Shown piece by piece: positions 33,172-33,703 of a DNA stretch of 33,703 nucleotides; the first letter of the stretch is position 1, and each line of letters opens with the position of its first letter. The translations under genes and the position numbers were made by a program. The notes under the pieces are model-generated. The model saw only the letters and a list, made by a program, of their open reading frames with translations, did no database searches and was not told where the DNA came from. This stretch comes from Gelidibacter salicanalis (GTDB lineage Bacteria; Bacteroidota; Bacteroidia; Flavobacteriales; Flavobacteriaceae): the NCBI RefSeq assembly GCF_016469035.1, contig NZ_JAEHJZ010000017.1, positions 34,210 through 67,912 of the forward strand. Reading direction: 5' to 3'.

Positions 33172-33231
33172 ACTTTTTGTTATTATATCTAAAATTTCTC
33201 CTTGAGCTTATCGAAATGTTTTAATTGTTAC

Positions 33232-33276
33232 TAGTGAGAGGTGAAGAGTGAAAAGTGAAGAGTGAGACGTGAGAAG
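33232..33276. repeat. RRGTGAR heptanucleotide array, left flank of the four-helix-bundle gene
   Basis: Six in-phase units (TAGTGAG, AGGTGAA, GAGTGAA, AAGTGAA, GAGTGAG, ACGTGAG) plus AAG lie five bases downstream of the stop codon of the four-helix-bundle gene. Read in reverse complement they are YTCACYY units like those on the other side of the gene. The 13 bases TAGTGAGAGGTGA (33232-33244) have an exact inverted match at 33670-33682. Left of the array, 33194-33217 holds ATTTC and GAAAT arms around TTGAGCTTATC, a possible short hairpin of a kind I recall as common in Bacteroidota intergenic DNA. Confidence 0.82.
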
Positions 33277-33281
33277 CTTGG

Positions 33282-33638
33282 TTATTTACTCTGAATGTAA
33301 TTTCTAAAACCAATTAATAACCGCTTTACTTCCAACAACACACCTTCAAATTCTTTATTTATATTACAATATTTTAATCGAACTGCTATCAAATAGTGCG
33401 TCTCCAGTTCTGCCAACGAACCCAATGCAATATGCAAAAATTGAATCAATTCTTTATCACCCTTTCTCCCTGCCCCTTCAGATATATTTGCAGGTATAGA
33501 AACAACTGCTCTCCGAATTTGATTTGTCAAACCAAATTTTTCATCACTAGGAAATTGTGAAGATAGCCGATAAACTAATTCCACCAAATCCATACTTTTT
33601 TTCCAAACGTCTAAATCCTTATGATCCATCCTATTCAT
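33282..33638 (-). CDS. four-helix-bundle protein (S23/IVP family, Avd-related fold)
   Basis: The 118-residue protein is a full-length member of the family first found inside intervening sequences of bacterial 23S rRNA. The signature is intact: HKDLDVWKKSMDLVELVY (6-23) for helix 1, FGLTNQIRRAVVSIPANISE (35-54) with the nearly invariant IPANIxEG, then FLHIALGSLAELETHYLIA (67-85) and KRLLIGFRNY (105-114). Its molecular function is unknown. The related protein Avd forms a pentamer that assists the reverse transcriptase of diversity-generating retroelements. An ATG three codons on (MDHKDL) may be the real start. The gene is not coupled to any neighbour and is flanked by inverted heptad arrays, as if it were a self-contained cassette inserted beside the polysaccharide genes. 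Confidence 0.9.
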   Translation of the reverse strand: MNRMDHKDLDVWKKSMDLVELVYRLSSQFPSDEKFGLTNQIRRAVVSIPANISEGAGRKGDKELIQFLHIALGSLAELETHYLIAVRLKYCNINKEFEGVLLEVKRLLIGFRNYIQSK

Positions 33639-33703
33639 TATTCACTATTAACTTTTCGCTCCTCACTACTCACCTCTCACTACTCACTTCTCACTTCTCA
33701 CTT
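33631..33703. repeat. YTCACYY heptanucleotide array, right flank of the four-helix-bundle gene
   Basis: In-phase units run from the start codon region to the end of the window: CTATTCA (containing the reverse-strand ATG at 33636-33638), TTATTCA, CTATTAA, CTTTTCG, CTCCTCA, CTACTCA, CCTCTCA, CTACTCA, CTTCTCA, CTTCTCA and CTT. The array is cut by the window edge, so its full length is unknown. It is the inverted counterpart of the array at 33232-33276. Confidence 0.82.

Noticed and set aside
33232-33703. Diversity-generating retroelement
   Set aside because: There is no reverse transcriptase, no template/variable repeat pair with adenine-specific changes and no C-type lectin target gene. Only the fold relationship of the four-helix-bundle protein to Avd remains.
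33232-33703. 23S rRNA intervening sequence
   Set aside because: The gene family and the inverted flanks recall such sequences, but no rRNA sequence surrounds the gene.
1-33703. tRNA, rRNA or insertion sequence genes
   Set aside because: I found no tRNA-like cloverleaf, no rRNA segment and no transposase ORF with a DDE or tyrosine/serine recombinase motif on either strand.

Overview
The window reads as chromosomal DNA of a marine-type member of the Bacteroidota, most likely family Flavobacteriaceae. The evidence is the low GC, the absence of Shine-Dalgarno sequences, a PorV/PorQ-family outer-membrane protein of the type IX secretion class, and TTTGTAAA boxes just before start codons. I could not run any search, so genus and novelty are not established.

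Layout. The first 3 kb are on the plus strand: a fragment of an upstream gene, a PorV/PorQ-like beta-barrel gene (145-1215) and apolipoprotein N-acyltransferase lnt (1397-2986). From 33171 down to 3436 everything is on the minus strand and forms one surface-polysaccharide cluster of about 30 kb. It runs in five tightly packed blocks: 33171 to 26944, 26695 to 21875, 21400 to 9572, 9292 to 5821, and 4827 to 3436. Many neighbours within blocks overlap by 1-11 bases (ATGA or TAATG type), which suggests translational coupling. At the right edge a four-helix-bundle (S23/IVP family) gene stands apart between two repeat arrays.

How the genes fit together. NeuC, NeuB and NeuA (19.2-21.4 kb) should make a CMP-activated nonulosonic acid (sialic or legionaminic type). 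WecB supplies UDP-ManNAc. A polyprenyl-phosphate sugar-1-phosphate transferase (3436-4827) starts the glycan on the lipid carrier. About a dozen GT2 and GT4 glycosyltransferases extend it. At least five intact SAM methyltransferases, including MycE-like and CmcI-like members, decorate or cap it, and a sixth (FkbM-like) appears internally deleted. A Wzt-type ABC ATPase exports it; the permease Wzm is not in the window and may lie to the right. An O-antigen ligase/polymerase-family membrane protein joins or polymerises chains.

The unusual layer is in the gaps. At least eight intergenic stretches are built from seven-base units kept in phase over 40-130 bases, each with a different unit: CAGGTTT/CTTNATT, GGAGTTC, TCAATCT, TTCTCTR, ATTCATT/TACTCTC, CCCAYAA, and RRGTGAR/YTCACYY. 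Several touch a stop codon exactly, and one changes its unit without losing the seven-base phase. Between 4828 and 5820 heptad arrays of 16, 9 and 4 units precede three copies of a repeat carrying two adjacent hairpins whose stems are kept while the loops differ. The array at 9458-9569 has G-quadruplex spacing on the transcribed-sense strand. The four-helix-bundle gene is enclosed by inverted arrays of one heptad family, including a 13-base exact inverted match. S23-family proteins are related to Avd, the accessory protein of diversity-generating retroelements, so a link between that protein and heptad synthesis is a testable speculation, not a conclusion.
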